Made by a program: the position numbers and the translations under genes
Notes under the pieces: generated by a model
What the model was told of the DNA's origin: nothing
What the model saw: the letters and a program-made list of their open reading frames with translations, nothing else
Databases searched by the model: none
Assembly (NCBI RefSeq): GCF_011075055.1
Contig: NC_058140.1
Span: 17,733,945-17,797,944, forward strand
Origin: Mangifera indica
Lineage: Eukaryota; Streptophyta; Magnoliopsida; Sapindales; Anacardiaceae
Direction: 5' to 3'
DNA length: 64,000 nt
Part shown: piece after piece, positions 15,388 through 34,086 of the stretch
Layout: every line of letters begins with the position of its first letter
Numbering within the stretch: the first letter of the stretch is position 1

Positions 15388-17497
15388 GTAGCGTAATGAA
15401 AGCAGAAGGAGAAAGAGAACAACTCTACGGCTTATGTCTGACTCCAAGGAATAGATCCAGAAATTTCATTTTTCCTCCTAAGCTGTCATTTGTTGTAACA
15501 TTAAGAACAATATTTTGATTGATTTTAAGCTAGAAGAGGGTTTCCTTACTAGTGATGTGAGAGGCTTAGATTATTTTGTTCTTTAATAATATGAGAGAGC
15601 CAAATTTTATCTCTCTCCCTCTTTCTGTGTGTGTTTTCTTGCAAGTGTGCCTCTTACATAAAGTTACACATATATGCATGTGTCTGCTTGTTTATTCACA
15701 ATAACTTGAAAAGATTTAAATAACCCTTGCTTTTTGACCACGTAAAATAAATGTATACTGTACTAGACAGGTTGTAGGTGTTTCAAAACATCTTATAAAA
15801 AGAAAAAGAAAAGCATTCATAGGGATTATTGACCTACAATATATAAGAAGTGTGCATTGTTGATTTACTGTGCTTGGTCATCTTATCTGATACTCAGAAA
15901 ATAACGCTTTTCTGAGAATTGAGAAATTATGCCTGTCAGATTCCTTAGTTGTATGCTGCATGCCTGTTACATTGAATTACACAAGATTGTTAGGCCTTTG
16001 TTTCAATCTTCCAGCAGGTAAACTTCTTCCATTTTTCATCATAGTTTTGCCATGCACTTTTCAACTTGTTGCTCTTTTCTTACTGGGATTTAGATTTATA
16101 TGCCCTGTTTGGAAAGAATCGATACAATCAAAGGGAATTTTCATTACCTGCACAAATGAAGATTCAGGTATGTGTGCTTTCCTCTGAAAATTTTTTTATA
16201 AAGACTGATTTGGATTGAATATCATTAACAAATTCTCATGATTCCTATAAACCTTATATTTTACCATTCAGTCAGAGATGGTGTGGCATTAGTTGCTGCA
16301 TATAAAGCATAACATATTTGTTCAGTAGTGAAGCTCTTAGAGAAGTTATTTCATCATTGCATCTAACTTGTGAGAGGGAGTGAAGAAGGGATGATTTTAG
16401 GTGTAAGTTAGCACAGAAGTTTTTTTAATTTCAGCTTCTTGTACAATGCCTAAGAGCATCCATTTAACTGAATGCATTCTCCATGTTTTAGTAGTTGTAA
16501 TAAGCTGGAATTTTTGTCCCAAAGAATTAAAGGAAAAGATAAAAAGCTGAAATTTGACTGACAATACCAAAAATAGCTATCTTGATCTTTTTGAAATCAA
16601 TTCTTAGACTGTAATGGCTGGCCTTCTCTTGTAAATTATTTATATATCGCAGTGATGTCTGATCATGGATACTTGTATTTAACTTAATTTTCCCTTGGCA
16701 ACTTTATTCAGTATAGTTATTCATGTTTCAGAAATCGTTCTTTGGTCATGATCTTCACATACCTTAATTGAACCATTTAGACATTCTATTACTTCCCTGG
16801 TTCTTCTTTGCATTTTTTTCACTTTTGGGTGATAGATGGCTTCTTTCCATGAACCAACTTTCATACTTAAGATTCTGAAATGTTGTTGGAGGAAGCAGCG
16901 ATAAGGTGTGTGTGTATATAAATATTATTTCTACTTTCCTCAGCTTAAGGCATTACAGTGTGATAGTTGCAATGTACTAGTTGTGCTGACCGAAGTGGCG
17001 GCAGTTGTGGCTTCGTTCGTAGTGTGTAATAGTTCTTTATTCTTTACTTTTTGGCCAATGGCCTAAATGCTCTTAATTTGAGATGAATTTGCTGGTTGTT
17101 GCAGCCTTGATCTCCTTTGGTTTCACCATAATACCATTTTCTCTTGCAGTGAGCCACATACGCCATCAACCCTGCACAACTTTATGCTTTGATAAGCTCA
17201 TTAACCAAAGTTATTAATACTTGTTTCATGGATGCTAGGAGGCCACGTAAATGCAAGGAAATTTTCCTAAGTTTCTCTCTATTGAAGTTGCTTACCATTG
17301 ATCCATATATCATTTGCTGTTTTACAGCAGTTGAACACCTACGCATGAACATAATCATTTCACAAATTTAATGTAAGATTTTTAATTCTCTACAAATAGC
17401 ATGCTCAATTAAAAAAATTTATTTTAATAGATAATAGAATTGTTGGCTTCATGGATATATTCCCAATAATTTAAATTTAGGTGGCCTAAAGTAAAAA
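15388..17497. other. Spacer between convergent HEMC and SCPL34 3' ends
   Basis: The 3'UTR of HEMC is followed by about 2 kb in which I see no gene, tRNA or structured repeat. The open frames at 15960-16187 and 17189-17371 lack support. Confidence 0.6.
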
Positions 17498-23816
<6,319 letters not shown>

Positions 23817-24423
23817 TGAGTATTAATTTTTCAGTTGTTGTTCTCTGTGATAAGAGGAGACTATACTTAGTTATGGGTGGGTTACATAGTGACAGATAGG
23901 ATTCAAGCCCAAAATTGCTGTTAATACATATAAAGAAATAATTTAATTTTTGGTTACCATAAAGAGATAGGCCATATTAGGGTTTGTTGCTTTAATTGCT
24001 TTGGTTGAAAATAAAGGCAAAACGTCCATTTAGAGATCCTAAATATAACGGGGTGAATTGTTTTTATTCATATCAAAAAGGTCAGTTGATTAAGGACATT
24101 GTGCCTTATTTGACAATTTAAAGAAAATAAATAAATAAACAGGTATTAATGACATGAATATTACCAAGCCATTCTCTTAAAGTGGGGTTCCCATAGAAAT
24201 CAAACTTATATCTAAAACCGTAAATAATATTCAATAATAATAAAATTACGTATACACATTAAATTACTCAAAATCTAATAAAACAAACAAATATCTATTA
24301 ATAAAACTATGGACATAAATAATATACACAAACGATGACGTGTTATTATATAATTAAATAATTTTAAATTAAAAATAAAATAATATTTTATCATATTACA
24401 ATATATTAATATTTATGTGTGTG

Positions 24424-24443
24424 TATATATATATATATATATA
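24424..24443. repeat. Short AT microsatellite
   Basis: An AT run of about ten units preceded by GTGTGTG, in the shared upstream region of SCPL34 and the LysM gene. Confidence 0.85.
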
Positions 24444-25863
24444 TTACACATTATTTATGCATATGGTGTTAATCAAAATCTATATATATAAGAGGCAAAA
24501 CTTTAATTACATTAATGAAGGCATTAAAACTTCATACCTAAAACGCCACCCTCCAGCCTGTATCATAATTTACAATGCCTTAATATTAATTAAGACATAA
24601 ATAAACACACGGCTACATTAATCTAAATAATGATACACAATATTATTATAAAAATTACATAATTTTTTTTATCACCAGGACTTTGCCATATTTTTTCGGA
24701 TAGGTAAATTTATGACATTATAACCGAATTCATAACCACTCTATTAGATACATTAAAGTTTCATTTTTTATAATACTTTACTATTCGATCTAAATTTAAT
24801 TCGTTTAAGTTTTTTACGTGAGACATCACCTTATTCGAACCCTAACCTTTTACGAAAGAATCTTTTTGCTTAACCGTTCAAATTAATCCTCAGGATGAAA
24901 AATTATATATTGTGTGTAATTTCATTCAACGTTTTTGTACGGCCGGCTTAGAAACCAGCAATGTGAACAAGATCTTTTTAATTTTCAATCTATTTAAGTA
25001 TAAAGAGTCTTTCATGCAATTTAGAGATGCATCGGCATAATTAACGTCTAAGTATAACATTCTAGCTGCAACTGAATAATTTTAGTACCTCTTTATCGTT
25101 TTTGGTAGAATACCTCACCATCATGCCAATGTATTAATATTTTGCTATTATAGCAATGCATCATATTGTAAGAGAAATTAGTTAAAATATCTTAAATTAA
25201 AGGAGATTATATGAAATTGTTGAACTTTTTAAGGAGTCATATAAATATAATCAAAATTCAAATTTAAATACTAAATATCTTCACTCTTTTTTATATAATG
25301 GTTGAACGTTATAGTTTTATAAACGAGATCAAATTTAACTATAAACAATTATCTATTGAACAAGAATGATCGTACATCTGCTTGAAAAATGCATGCCCCC
25401 TCTAAAAATGTCTATAAGCTCCCTCTTTCTAAAGCATTTTAGCACAATGGTTTGCATGTATTTCTCCCTGTCATTTTTGTTATGGATGGATCAAAGAGCA
25501 AAAGAAAATTTCATCATAATCATTTCAATATAACAAAGTCACAAAACCTGTCAACTACACTTCAATAACAATTTCCCAATTCATCAATAATCACAAAAAT
25601 CAAACCAAAATTTACCATAATATCACTTTTTATGTCAACAAAATATCAAAGGCTGTCAGGTTTGTTTACACAATATCAGGTGACAATACAACTTGTCAAG
25701 AAACATTAACACAAAATTTGGCAAGTTACTACAAGATAAAATAACATGAAATATTGAACTATCACAATTACAATCAAGTTAATCTCCTAAATTTTCTAAA
25801 GTCATTATCCAATAGATATTCTTCAATCAGAATTTCATAGTATATTGAGCAATACCCCTACTA

Positions 25864-26076
25864 AATCATTTGATATGTTAAAATTTAAGCAACTCTCTAA
25901 GTATATACCCCTTTAGATTTCTAATGAAACCTAAAAGTCATAAATCAATTTCTCATACCCATTTAGATTCATATCACATAGCCCCTCCCGTTTGCCAATG
26001 TCCTTTTTCCTCATTCAACCATAAATCATTCGATATGTTAAAATTTAAGCAAAACTCTAAGTATATACCCCTTTTC
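25864..26076. repeat. Direct repeat pair, about 52 bp, 159 bp apart
   Basis: The segments at 25864-25914 and 26023-26075 share AAATCATT-GATATGTTAAAA, TTTAAGCAA and CTCTAAGTATATACCCCTTT in order, with only a few differences. The intervening DNA is not duplicated. Confidence 0.8.
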
Positions 26077-27838
26077 ATTTGAGTATCAAAGGTTATTTTT
26101 GTGAATGACAGGGAAGAATTTGATTTTTTTAGTTGGGAATTGACATTTCATCAAACTTTGGGTGGAAATAGTCATTTGACTTCATGTAAAATGATCCAAG
26201 TACAAGTTCAAATATATGTCAACATTAACTCCTAATTAAATGGTAAGAAGGCCTCATTTCTATGAAACAAAATGAATAATAGAGAAAGCAAATTACCATA
26301 CCAACCTTTTTCCTTATTTTTAAGCGGTAGATTCCTTTTTACTATTATTTTCTTCTAATGGAAGGAAGAGAGATGTTGGTAACGTTAATGTCTATGTATA
26401 TACAGTCAAAATTTGTGGAGGGGAAAAGGTATCTTTTGAAGGATGTTGTAGATCACCAATATTGAAGCCGGCAGTTATTGGTTTCAATAATAAGAGAATA
26501 CTGTATTGTAGTCTCCAAGATTTTTTTTGTTTTTTTATAATTGGCCCCTGCTCATATTTGTTAAATGGGTACACCGGGATAAATTAAGGTTTCATAAATA
26601 TAATAAAGACTCAAACTCAGGGCTTCATTATAGAAATTTCAATGGTCCAACACCCTTGGGTTCTAGTCTCCAAGATTTACTGAAATACTATTCATTCTTC
26701 TTCCATTTGAGTTAAATAAATGGACTAAAATTAGGCCTATTATATAATAATTAATTAATTTGTAAAGACATCTCTTAGCTTGGAATGGTAAAAAGAAAGC
26801 CTCCCTTAAAGTTTATTACTGGAAAGTTTAGTTTAATTTATAGAAGCAAGCCAAATCCCAGGAGAGATGACTGGTTGAACTTTATTCATTTGAACATATA
26901 TTTATTTTCTGCTTGTTTTTACTACAATTTTAGTATATTTGAATGGTTTAATTATATAAAAATGAGATTATTCATAAATGTACATGGCTAAAGTCACAGG
27001 ATGAATTTCTTATAGTAGGACTGACAGACAGCAAAAAGATAAATAAATAATAAATAAATAAAGTTTGTGATAATTCTAAAAAGATGAAACAAAAGATCAT
27101 AAGCAACACCACAACCCACAACTAAACCAGTTGTTGCTTAAACTTTTCTTTTCATTTCTTTCTTCTTCTTTTTCTCTATAACCCCAGTTTGGAGAATGAA
27201 GAGATAAGAGTGTACTATAGAATTATGGTAAGAAATTTATAATAGAATTTAACCATAAAATCTAAACTGGGTATCTAATTTATGTATTAGTTATCTAGTA
27301 TGAAATATAGAAAAATCATAAATAAACCTTCTCATTTTCTTCATAAAAAGTTAATGCTGTGCGCTCTAAATAGAATCCCATAATTTTCTTTCCAAATAAT
27401 GTTGGATTGCTTTAAAGATATACAAAAAAGGTTAATTAGTTTTGTTTTAGGTAATAATTTAAGAAAACAGTGTGTGTGTATAAATATATAGCATTAAACA
27501 ATGAACTTACAAATTTACCCCTGTTGTTTACAATTTTAGGTAAATAAGTCAAATAATAGAAGAGGAGGAGGAGAAGTAAGAAAGGTTAGTGATGAAGATG
27601 AAAGGCAAATATGGTATCTGAAATAGTAAAGTTGACCCAGTTGTTGAATTGCGGAGCCAACACATAACATAATAATAACAACAGCAACACGTCTTTTGCT
27701 TGCCTTGCCTTGAAAATCATTTCCTTTATTTATAACGCAGGCAGGCAGGGTCTGGAGAGCATCCATTTCATCTCAAATCCCGGTTACAACATTATCAAAG
27801 TTGTTTCATGAATCAATATTCGATCATTGTTTGATTGA

Positions 27839-29886
27839 ATGGAGAGGTGGAATAAGAATTGTAATGGGTGTTTTTATGATCGCCAACACAAGAATTATAT
27901 TCACCACCCTGTTTCAAAGTTCGATACCCTTGTTGGCGTCGCCATCAAATATGGAGTTGAGGTGATTTCCCCGGAAAATTTTAACAACATTTTGTTAAAT
28001 TCATGGTTTTGATTTTGATTGAGCAAGGCATTGCCTCAATATTGTTTGTGAATGGTTTTAGGTGGCGGATATAAAGAAGATGAATGGGTTGTCGACGGAT
28101 CGTCAAATGTTTGGTCTGAAATCACTACAGATTCCGTCGCCCGGGAAGCATCCTCCATCAAATGCCCATGAAATTCCAGGGTATGTTTTTGTTTCTATTA
28201 CCCTTCATTCTGTACGATACAGTTTATTTGTTTTGATCTTTTCTCTTAAAAACAGGGAAGAAGAAATTCTGCTGATATTGATACTTTCTCCGTCGTATTA
28301 CCTGTATATTCTTATCGTGTATATGTACTGTTATATCATCTGGGCCTCCCCATACCTTTTCTTTACACAAGGCAAAACAATAAAAAACTGACTATCATGG
28401 CTTCCCCTTTCTTTTCTTTCAGCATAATAGATTAAAGAATGAAAGTTTTTTACCTTCCACGGCGTATTACTTGTACACAAGTTGGTGGCTTATTGATTTG
28501 CATAAGCCATACACATGAATATAGTAACACAGTTACAATGTTTATGATTTTAAAGTTGAAATAGAATTCAAATGTTGAAGAAAGGGGTAAATGATATGCG
28601 TGTATAAGAGTAATATTATACGTACTCATTTTGAATATATAAATTTATACACATTCATACGTATCATCGTATAATTATGTATTATTTTACTCTTAATTCA
28701 AAATCACCTACCCATATAATGACATATAAAATGTGTATATATTTATATACTTAAAATAAATATACATAGTTTTATTATTTGAGAAAAGACAATATTATAC
28801 GTATCTATTTTAGAATATAAATATGTACACACTCATATGTGTTATTACATTATTGAATATCTGTTTTATCCTTAATTCAGTTTTATGATTTACTTCATGT
28901 TCAACTCTATGATTTTTTTATTCTTTCTCTATGAAAGAAAATTGGCAAAATTCGTAGGATATAGAATCTCTGGGCCTCAAATACTGCCCTTAAATTATAC
29001 ATGTGACATTTGAGATAAGTATGTTGTCAGTATTTCCCATTACATTACATTCTTCCAATTGATTTTTGTCCCATAATATGATTTACAACTGATGATTTGC
29101 AGGCAAATCACTTGTGACCAGAACTCAGAACAGCAAATGCATCTTGGTCCATTTGACTCATTCCAGTCACTTAGAATTAAGTTGCCTCCTGAAAGGAAAA
29201 TCTCACCAGCCATGAGTTCTTTACAAGGCTACTACGGACTAAAACCGACAGCTCAAAGTCCCATGTCAGAACGTTTTGAGATGGTGGTTTACAGGAATGG
29301 CGAAGCTCGAAATTTGGGGGATTGGCATTTACTCGAATCCTTCCCAACTTCCCGTCTGCCATTGGACAGTAATAGAAGATCTAAAAGCTATGCCAATGTA
29401 TATCTAGCTCACCCTGATGAACTGAACGATAACATTAATGTTGCAGATGTTAGAAAGAGTGAACCTAATAATTGGAATAAGAAACTGGTTAGACGGCGTC
29501 AGAAATCCGAAGCCAACTTTGCTTCCGAGCCCCCAGAAACGGTGTTGGAGGAAAACGGTAGCTCAGATGGGCTCGTGGTATCACCAATCACTGGAAAGAG
29601 TTTATCCCCCAGACACAAATCCACTTACCGATCTGTATCAGCAGCGGAGGCTATGAAAACTGGGCTGAGTCCTGCACCTTTTGTATTGGGAGATAGTCTT
29701 CTCGGCGACCAAATCTCCGGAGTGAGGAAATCATCAAGTACATCAAATTTAGAGCATCAGTCACCCATCTGGCCTGCTTCAAAATGGGATTTACAAGTTC
29801 TTTCGACTGTGGCAATCGCAAAACCAATCTTGGATGGATTGCCAAACACTATGAGTGGTCGAAGAAACAAAACTGCAGTTGATTAA
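27839..29886 (+). CDS. LysM-domain protein (LYSMD-like, At5g23130/At5g08200 type)
   Basis: Three exons, 27839-27961, 28062-28180 and 29103-29886, join to 341 aa. The single LysM domain spans about residues 26-70 and is split by intron 1: HPVSKFDTLVGVAIKYGVE then VADIKKMNGLS, ending LQIPSPGKHPP. There is no signal peptide or transmembrane segment, so it is an intracellular LysM protein like animal LYSMD1/2 rather than a chitin receptor. The rest is Ser-rich and low in order, with a basic KKLVRRRQKSEANF stretch, a possible nuclear or phosphorylated region. Function is unknown in this family; LysM usually binds N-acetylglucosamine polymers. The long second intron is AT-rich and includes related AT-rich repeat blocks at about 28600-28860. 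No defects are seen. Confidence 0.85.
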
Positions 29887-32800
29887 TCTTCCGAAACTCA
29901 ATTGTTTATGTTGATCCTCATTTTGTCAGGCCTTTAAATTATAATTTTTTTTAGCTTGTTCAAATAGAGAGACAGTAGACAAGAGAACAGAAAGTCGAAA
30001 AGGTTACTTAGTTAAACATAAACTAATTTTTGTTTGCTTCACATTATAATTTATTATTTTTCTCAACATTAACTGGAAATGGTATTTTAGAGTTCAACAC
30101 TTCATAGAGAAGAATCCATACCTGCTAATGTTACGTGATCAAATTTATATCCATAATTTTGACAAAATTGCAGTTGACAAACAGTAGTTATGTTGATGGT
30201 TCAAGTTTGAGCCGTAATACTTTGTTAAACTCTTAACTAAAGCTGCATTCTTTCTGCAATTCTGTATTAATAAAATGTGCAGCAGCCAGCTCCAAAATCC
30301 TGACTTCTACAATTATGGCTTTGCCCTGAATTATAAACCAAATCTTCAAACTTCCTTTATCGTTGACATGGAGATCAAGGGACTCCCAAGTTAATTAGAC
30401 GATAGCCACCAGCTTCCATGGGCAAAAGTTTCCAAGTGGATGGCTACATATGAATAAAGAATTTATTCCAAAGTCATGGATTCACAAGACATAAAAATCA
30501 TAATTTCTGAACTCTATTCAGACAATTTAAACTTAAAAGTTAAAAAAAATCCATGCGCAACTTGAATTAAACTGAAGCTGCTAAAATAATAATGTATATC
30601 ACATTCAGTCAATTAATAAACCCTAATTGAAACAGCATTTCAAACTTGGCATTTATAAATTCATAAAGAAGCTCAATTCAATAGCTGTAGTATTTACAAC
30701 AATATCAGTATCTTATCAGATTATAATACCAACCCTACAATAATATAATTATATAGATCTGTGAAATCAAAGCATTTTCCAGCGAAGAAAACATGGAAAG
30801 ATGGATTTTCCAGACTAATAAAAATTAATTTTTACAGACAAAAAAAAAAGTTATTCTTGGATAAGAAAACTATACCTATATTATTTTCAGAAGACTAATT
30901 TTGAGACCACCTTCATAAATTAACTCTATACGAAAATGACATTTGTAAAAAGAGAACCGCCTCGGCACAAAGTCCATGTCAAAGATTTACCTCCAGATTT
31001 CAATGTAGTTGCTCTTCCAGGAAATTCAGACATTATTCTTCAATGGAAAACCAGATAAAAACCCAATGAATTAAGAGTTGTCAGCTTTTGTAATATGCCC
31101 AAACCTGTAACAATATCATGTTCAGTTACCTCATTGCTCTAGAACTGAAAGTTCAATTACGAAATAGAAGAGATGAATCAGCAGTCTGAAGAGTAAAATT
31201 TTCTATTTCCCAGTCTCATAATATGCTAGCACAATAAGCTTGTTGATGAAAATGTAATTTGACCACATCCCAACAAAAGGATTTGACGAGTTAAACAAGA
31301 AAGGAATAGACTGTATTAGTAGATGTACAGTATTAGAACATGTACATCTTTGAGACTTAAAATGCAGCTGATCCAGGTCAAAAACCTTGGCCAACTGACC
31401 TCAATCCTGATGGACTGAATATTTAGCCCAGATATATAAGGTAGATTTATGCTCAAAACATCACTAGCGCATTAAACCCTTCTTTCTAAATTTTTACCAG
31501 CATATTACCCAGTAAAAAGATTTTGTCGCTAACAAAATTCCTCAATAGAATAAAATTGGAATGAACTTCTTCTATAGAAAGCAGAATTAATAAATGAGAA
31601 GGAAATTTTTTTCTTTTTAAGAAAACGATAAAACTCTATGTTAAAAATAGAATGAGGTTGGTACATCAGTGACTAGCAATCCACAGAAATATCAGAAAAC
31701 CAATGAGGGAGACGAATCTATACAACATAGTGATTAATGCTCCCATTCAGATAAAACGCATAACAAACTGACACCCATTCAGAGTATAAGAGATGAATAT
31801 TTCAGTTATTAAAAACTTTTAATTGTAAGTTCATTCTTGTACCAAGTACCCATCATAAGTTCTTTTTAATTTTCTCATAAGATGCAGCATAAATTTCCAT
31901 TGAAAGACATACCAAATGAATATACAAGTAAATCCACTTTCAGCAACAAACTTGAAAAGAAATTTGCAAATTAGAACATGAAACTGATTCAGACTACAAC
32001 AAAAAATGAAGATTCCAAGTAAAGAACAGACAACAATATCTAATTTCCATAAAACAACCACGAGAGTCATAGCGTGAGTTCAATACAACATAAGCACAGA
32101 ATATAGCAAGTACAAACAAACACACACAACATAAACCACCTGTCAAACAGTTATTTTACCAGTTCAAACTGAGAAAACATAACACCTCTAAACTTTTCTG
32201 TACTTTATCAACCACCTAACCCAGAACTAACAAGGGGGAGAATACTCAGACACTTTCATGACAATACCACAACCATACCCGGGTGGGAAAGTAACCATCT
32301 TAACAGCAAAACTATACATGCCCACAGGTTAAGAACAAGCAACCTTTGTAATGGTTCTTTCAAGTCTTCATATTTTTTATTTCAGTATTGGGGTCACCTT
32401 ATTTATTTATTAACTTTAGATGTCTATAAGGACGAAGGCCATCAGAGTGCAGTATGGATATCTTCTTTTCCACTGATAAGACTAATCACTAGAAAAGTGC
32501 TATGACCTGCTACTGTTTTGATAAGAAGTTCTCCATTGAATTGATTTTATATTTCAATGATTCTGGAAATAGGAAGTTCATTGCCTATAAATGGGAGTAC
32601 ACAGCTCTCTTAGAAAGTAATTGTGAAAAATCACACATAACCTCTATATAAACAATTCTTAAACTCCAAAGATGTAAAAACTGTAGGAAATTAAATTCCC
32701 TTAAATTCTTTAATTGGTTTATTTTTTCATATAGGAGTCTGCATAAAATTGTATTTATATTGATAAAAGAAAAAGAGAAACACAGTAGTGGATCAGTTTC

Positions 32801-34086
32801 AATAAAGAAACTAGATCACCCAAGATTATTGGTTCAAATAACGGCAGTGATTAAACATAATCTTCTGTAATACAATCAGACCTTAAACAGGTGATATAAA
32901 CGGATAGAATAGCTCCAATTTCACTCAAAAATCCACCTCAAACACTGATCCACCTAATCCTTTAACACCAAACCCCAAAGCTAATTTCCAATTATAGTGT
33001 AAATTTTTTAGTTTGAAACATTGTTGTGTCAATTAGGCATACCAGACTGTTTCTTAAAGCTATATGCATCAAACTGATAAAATAGTTCAATTAATTGAAC
33101 CAATCACTGCCATTAACTAATTGGTTCAATTAGTGGCAGTGATTTAACAAAATCTTCTGTTATACAATCAGACCTAAACTGATAAAATGGCTCCACGTTC
33201 ACCTAAAAATCCACCCCAAACACTAATCCATCTAATCCTTTAACATCAAACCTCAGAGCTAATTTCCAAATATAGTGTAAATTTTTGAGTTTAAAACATT
33301 GTTGTCTCAATTGGGCATACCAGAGTCTTCCTTAAAGCTATATGCAAGAGCTGGACAACTTTAGTATAGATAAAACTGAGTAATGACTCCAGTAATTAAC
33401 AGATGAGAAATTATTTATCTAACACAATCATAAACTGTGCATAAAATCTCTCTAGGCTTCCACATTCTAGTAGTAAGTAGAAAAGACTGCAATGAGCTTG
33501 CACTCATTCTATCACTAGAACATGCTAAACACCCATATTGCGAGAAATGGGCTAAGCAACAGATAAATAGATTAATTAGCAACTAATGAATGAATCCCAA
33601 TTCAACAGAACGAAAAAATGTCACTTGAGAAACAAATTTCTTTATGTAGGGTATTCAGTATAATTACAAAAGATAAGAAACAGGTGTACTAACCAAGTCA
33701 GAAACATGAGCCTACACTTGGAAGCATATGTTCCCTGGATACATTTGTCAGGAAAAATTACATATACACAGTCCTGCCAATAGTCTCCATAAATAACACT
33801 GCCTTCAAGCTGTAAACGGATATGGTCACACGATGAACCCCCCCTTTTGAGAAGTATCTATTGTGAGTTTTTAACTTGTATCACAATCCACACACTGAAA
33901 ATTGAAACAGAGAATAATATCTGATCAGGATAGGAGGGAAGGAGAGTATTATTTTGACTAAGCCCAATATCACATTGTGTAAACTTTCACTTTAATCTTG
34001 AAATTCAAATATTCTGGCACAATCAAAATTAGCTGTATAAAGATGAGAACTCACCTTAAGCAGTTAAGAAGGCTTTAGGTTTATTC
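29887..34086. other. 4.2 kb spacer between LysM and HUA2 3' ends
   Basis: This lies between convergent genes. I see no gene. It includes the 3'UTRs and a diverged direct duplication near 33 kb. Open frames at 31203-31394 and 31831-32070 have no support. Confidence 0.6.
32828..33346. repeat. Diverged direct duplication, about 230-240 bp
   Basis: Copy 1 (32828-33068) and copy 2 (33120-33346) both start ATTGGTTCAA and end AAAGCTATATGCA. They share many words in order, such as ACAATCAGACCT, CTAATCCTTTAACA, TATAGTGTAAATTTTT and GGCATACCAGA. About 50 bp separate the copies. It is an old local duplication with no coding potential. Confidence 0.9.

Larger units (their letters stand above)
23817..27838. 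other. 4 kb AT-rich spacer upstream of SCPL34 and LysM gene
   Basis: No gene is supported between these two divergent genes. It contains a short AT microsatellite (24424-24443), one direct repeat pair (25864/26023) and otherwise AT-rich unique-looking sequence. The open frames at 24415-24600, 26392-26574, 26785-26991 and 27536-27766 show no protein features. Confidence 0.6.
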
